Notes under the pieces: generated by a model
Databases searched by the model: none
What the model was told of the DNA's origin: nothing
What the model saw: the letters and a program-made list of their open reading frames with translations, nothing else
Translations under genes and position numbers: made by a program
In this document: in pieces, positions 14,208-17,028 of the stretch
Layout of the letters: every line of letters begins with the position of its first letter
Numbering within the stretch: position 1 is the stretch's first letter
Assembly: GCA_030605665.1 (NCBI GenBank)
Contig: JAUWHW010000062.1
Location: 1 to 17,028, forward strand
Source: Dehalococcoidia bacterium
GTDB lineage: Bacteria; Chloroflexota; Dehalococcoidia; GIF9; AB-539-J10
Length of the DNA stretch: 17,028 nucleotides
Direction: 5' to 3'

Positions 14208-14235
14208 TTGACAATATAGCTGATTATGTTAACAT
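14208..14235 (+). promoter_or_regulatory. Predicted promoter of the PilB-like gene
   Basis: TTGACA (14208-14213), a 16-bp spacer and TAACAT (14230-14235) preceded by TG at the extended -10 position. The start codon is at 14268, giving a leader of about 25 bases. The -35 region is the right arm of an imperfect 10-bp inverted repeat (14183-14192 / 14204-14213, one mismatch). Confidence 0.45.
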
Positions 14236-14267
14236 GGATGTTAGTTATATAAGGTAGTGGAATTACA

Positions 14268-16592
14268 ATGCAACACTTAGCACAAAGAGAAGTTGAGCAG
14301 CTCAAAAACCAGTTTATCCAGCGGCTTGAAAGCCAGGGCTATGAGGCGGAGCAAAATGCTCCTCTCAGAGGCAAATCTGGTGTTCAGCATACCTTCAACG
14401 TTCTAGCTCGTAAAAACGATGGCTTTGTCGCTTATACCATTGCTGTAGGTATTGCTCTGGGTGAAGATGGGCAGGAAATAGGCTTGAACAAAGTCTTCAC
14501 TTTTGATGACAAATGTTACGACTGTGGCCTCCTGGATAAAATCCTCATCGCCCTTCCTAGACTTGACTCCGTGGCCAGCCGCTTTGTCCAAAATCAGCGA
14601 ATAAAAGTCTTCGGAGAGGAAAACCTGAAGGCATTCCTAGCTAAACCTCTCCCAGCCAGGAAGAATAAGAAAAATATTTCTTTCAGCCCTAAGACAAAAA
14701 CTGAAGTGGCACAAATCCTAAGCCAACTCGGCTACGAGATTGTGGAGAACACCAAGGTTAGAGGAAGATCAGGGGCAGAATATACCTTTGATATCTTGGC
14801 CTCTCTGGATGATGGCTTTATAGTTCACAAGCTAGGTATAGATGACATGACCGGTGATGAGGTAAGTCTAAACCTGATATCCCTGTTTGATACCAAAGCT
14901 TATGATACCGGAATTCAGGAAAAAGCTCTTTTGATTTCGGGGAAGCTCGCCCTTGAAGCTAAGCAGTTCGCTGAACACCAAAGAATAAAGGTCATTGAAC
15001 TTGGTAGCCAGGCGCAGAGACTGGCTGCAGAAAAGGAGAAGGCACCTAGCCTCCAAAATGCCATCGAGGAGTTGTTAACCATAGTGCCGGAAATAAAACC
15101 CAAGGAAAGGCTGCTTAAGCGTATACCTCGGCCTGAGGTCTTACAGCTAATTCCTGAAACCATGGCAAGGAGATTTAATGCCATGCCCCTGGCCATTGTG
15201 GAAAATGCGTTGCAAGTGGCTATGGCAAACCCGGCTGATATCTTTGTTCTGGAAGCCTTGGCATTGCAGAGCAAGATGAGAATAGACCCCATAGCTGCCA
15301 GTGAAAAGGAAATCCGGGAAGCTATTGATTTTAATTATAAAGGCTTCAGACAAATTGAAGAACAAATATCCCGTATCCCCACAGGTGCTAAGGCAGTGGA
15401 TGAACAAGCCTTGATCGAAGCTGCTGAAGATACTCCAGTGGCTAGTGCTTTGCGCCTCATCATTGATGAGGGGGTTAAAGCCAGGGCTTCTGACGTCCAT
15501 ATTGCGCCTGAAGAAGATAGATTGAGAATCCGCTATCGCATTGACGGTGCCCTCCAGGATGTTATGTCTTTACCCCTAAAAATACATCTTCCCCTCACCT
15601 CGAGAATAAAGATAATGGCTGATATGAATATCGCTGACCACCTCCGTCCTCAGGATGGGCAATTTTCCACTGAGGCTAAAGGCAGGGCTATAGATATTCG
15701 CGTGGCTACCTCCCCTACAGTCCATGGTGAGACAACGGTCTTGCGCCTTCTGGATAAATCCTTAGGCATCATAGATTTACCTCAGTTGGGCTTTTCTCCT
15801 GGAGCTCTGGCTAAATATGAAGACATGCTCAAGGTTCCCTTTGGCATGATTTTAGTTAGCGGTCCTACCGGGGCAGGCAAAACGACTACGCTTTATGCTT
15901 CGGTGAATAAGTTGGATAAGGTATCCAGGAACATCATCACTATTGAGGACCCTGTGGAATATCGCTTTGCCAACATGAACCAAATTCAGGTAAATCCCAA
16001 GGTAGGGGTTACCTTCGCCAGCGGATTACGCTCCATATTGCGTCTGGATCCCGATGTCATACTGGTAGGGGAGATTCGCGATGCTGAGACAGCCAAGATA
16101 GCCATCCAGTCTGCTCTAACAGGACATCTCGTCCTCTCCTCCATCCACGCCAATGATGCTATTGGCGTCATCTTCCGCCTCCTTGATTTGGGTATAGAGC
16201 CCTTCTTGGTCTCGGCGGCGGTTATTGGTGTGTTGGCTCAGCGTATGGTACGCCGTATTTGCCCCGACTGCTGTGCTTATCAGCAAACACCTTTAATGGA
16301 GCAACTGGCCTATGCTAAGGAAACAGGGGAAAAGCAGACCGAGTTTCTCTATAGCACCGGCTGTGAGCTATGCTCCCATACTGGATACCGAGGAAGAATG
16401 GGGATATTCGAAGTTCTGCCCATGAGTGATAAGATAAGAATGCAAATACTAAAAGGCGTCAGCACCGCTGAGATTCGACAGCAGGCGATGGAGGAGGGAA
16501 TGGTGCCTCTGATTAAAGATGGCATGCTCAAGGTAAAAGCAGGCATCACCACTCCCACTGAAGTGCTGCGCAATGCTTACTTAATAGAGTAA
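14268..16592 (+). CDS. PilB/GspE-type secretion or pilus ATPase with duplicated Mrr-like N-terminal domains
   Basis: A 774-residue hexameric-type ATPase of the T2SS/type IV pilus family, cytoplasmic and expected to power pilin or pseudopilin assembly. From about 280 to 360 it has the T2SSE_N/MshEN-like domain (LLKRIPRPEVLQLIPE, MPLAIVENALQVAMANPAD). The motor follows: Walker A GPTGAGKTT (532-540), Asp box IITIEDPVEY (556-564), Walker B DPDVILVGEIRD (594-605), His box TGHLVLSSIHAND (618-630), and a zinc site C665/C668 with C699/C702. Residues 1-250 are unusual: two related domains (about 8-117 and 142-246) share RG[KR]SG..[HY]TF[ND][VI]LA and end in [AE]...FV/AE.QRIKV. They resemble Mrr/PD-(D/E)XK nuclease folds lacking the usual ExK pair. 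No pilC, pilT or pilin gene is adjacent, so PilB versus GspE cannot be settled here. Confidence 0.92.
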   Translation: MQHLAQREVEQLKNQFIQRLESQGYEAEQNAPLRGKSGVQHTFNVLARKNDGFVAYTIAVGIALGEDGQEIGLNKVFTFDDKCYDCGLLDKILIALPRLDSVASRFVQNQRIKVFGEENLKAFLAKPLPARKNKKNISFSPKTKTEVAQILSQLGYEIVENTKVRGRSGAEYTFDILASLDDGFIVHKLGIDDMTGDEVSLNLISLFDTKAYDTGIQEKALLISGKLALEAKQFAEHQRIKVIELGSQAQRLAAEKEKAPSLQNAIEELLTIVPEIKPKERLLKRIPRPEVLQLIPETMARRFNAMPLAIVENALQVAMANPADIFVLEALALQSKMRIDPIAASEKEIREAIDFNYKGFRQIEEQISRIPTGAKAVDEQALIEAAEDTPVASALRLIIDEGVKARASDVHIAPEEDRLRIRYRIDGALQDVMSLPLKIHLPLTSRIKIMADMNIADHLRPQDGQFSTEAKGRAIDIRVATSPTVHGETTVLRLLDKSLGIIDLPQLGFSPGALAKYEDMLKVPFGMILVSGPTGAGKTTTLYASVNKLDKVSRNIITIEDPVEYRFANMNQIQVNPKVGVTFASGLRSILRLDPDVILVGEIRDAETAKIAIQSALTGHLVLSSIHANDAIGVIFRLLDLGIEPFLVSAAVIGVLAQRMVRRICPDCCAYQQTPLMEQLAYAKETGEKQTEFLYSTGCELCSHTGYRGRMGIFEVLPMSDKIRMQILKGVSTAEIRQQAMEEGMVPLIKDGMLKVKAGITTPTEVLRNAYLIE

Positions 16593-16653
16593 AACGACGG
16601 ACACAGTTAATGTGTAATCGAAACGATAAAAGAGCAAAGGCAAAAATGCAAAT

Positions 16654-16707
16654 ATGATAAACCCTAAGCACGAAATTCTAAATACGAATTAAATTGCAAA
16701 AATCAAA
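16654..16707 (+). repeat. A-rich IVP leader, second copy
   Basis: The stretch from ATGATAAACCCTAAGCACG to AAAAATCAAA precedes the second IVP start. CCTAAGCAC followed by GAAATTCTAAA closely matches CCTAAGCACTAAATCCTAAA at 1372-1391, the left end of the first IVP cassette. Degenerate CCTAA/AAATC leaders of this kind travel with the gene. The other end lies outside the window. Confidence 0.6.
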
Positions 16708-17028
16708 ATGCAAAACGACAGGTCAAAATTCAAAGATGAATTCAAAGGACGAGTGTATAGATTTGCACTGGATATTATCGGGTTTGTTGAGCGACTGCCG
16801 AAGGGACAGGTTTCAAGGATTATCAGTGATCAGTTATTGCGGAGTGCTACCAGTATTGGAGCCAATGTAGTTGAAGCACAAGGTGCAGGGTCAAAGAAGG
16901 ACTACACGAACCTCTTTACGTATGCCTTAGAATCGGCTAACGAGACTAAGTTTTGGTTGGGTCTTCTCCGGGATTCGCGTAAAGCTGGAACAGAAGTAAC
17001 TGAACTCGCTAATGTACTTGCCACAAGC
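16708..17028 (+). CDS. Four-helix-bundle protein (IVP family), second copy, cut by the window edge
   Basis: 107 codons from ATG 16708 to the edge, open throughout. It starts MQNDRSKFKDEFKGRVYRFA and keeps the family hallmarks QLLRSATSIGANVVEAQ, KKDYTNLFTYAL and ANETKFWLGLLRDS. About 20 of the first 90 residues differ from the copy at 1459-1830, so the two are diverged paralogues. After GLLRDS this copy has RKAGTEVTELANVLATS where the first has a segment eight residues longer, an in-frame loss that shortens the last loop and helix. It points opposite to the first copy. Function is unknown; the family is best known from 23S rRNA intervening sequences, but no rRNA flanks it here. Confidence 0.85.
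   Translation, partial: MQNDRSKFKDEFKGRVYRFALDIIGFVERLPKGQVSRIISDQLLRSATSIGANVVEAQGAGSKKDYTNLFTYALESANETKFWLGLLRDSRKAGTEVTELANVLATS

Overview
The window looks like chromosome from an uncultured bacterium, most plausibly Chloroflexota near Dehalococcoidia. The evidence is indirect: an HTH_45-type winged-helix regulator, bacterial GH3-family enzymes, a 7TM-GAF-GAF-GGDEF-HD-GYP protein, free-standing 23S-IVS-type four-helix-bundle genes, and dense short interspersed repeats containing 'CATTCTGAG...GAAGAATC'. There is no rRNA, tRNA or taxonomic marker, so the assignment is an inference.

Layout. 1-725: repeat-rich DNA with a small GIY-YIG gene (-). 726-1376: a Trm9/ALKBH8-like methyltransferase (+). 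1366-1882: a four-helix-bundle (IVP) gene (-) bounded by an 11-bp perfect inverted repeat and A-rich leaders, filling the gap between two convergent genes. 1890-4922: a bifunctional cyclic-di-GMP protein (-). 5209-10187: two tandem copies of a two-gene cassette, each a small predicted ribbon-helix-helix protein followed by a GH3-family adenylating enzyme (all -). Each cassette has a conserved noncoding block between its two genes, and repeat elements fill most remaining gaps. 10423-10704: a winged-helix regulator (-) with a perfect palindrome over its predicted -35 box. 11077-14151: a large exported Asp-box/beta-propeller protein with a C-terminal membrane anchor (-). 14268-16592: a PilB/GspE-type ATPase (+) with an unusual duplicated N-terminal domain resembling a degenerate Mrr-type nuclease. 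16708-17028: a second IVP gene (+), cut by the window edge and opposite in orientation to the first.

How the genes may work together. The clearest unit is the duplicated RHH-GH3 cassette. The two enzymes are nearly identical at the N-terminus, similar at the C-terminus, and strongly diverged at residues 120-190, just after the ATP-binding loop, where the acyl substrate is expected to bind. The intercistronic block carries a conserved promoter-like signal with TAGAAC repeats, and the same hexamer forms the winged-helix gene's palindrome. A locally regulated pair of acyl-activating enzymes with different substrates is therefore a testable idea. The exported protein and the ATPase share a divergent promoter region with two mirrored TTGACA boxes; both relate to the cell surface, but a functional link is not shown.
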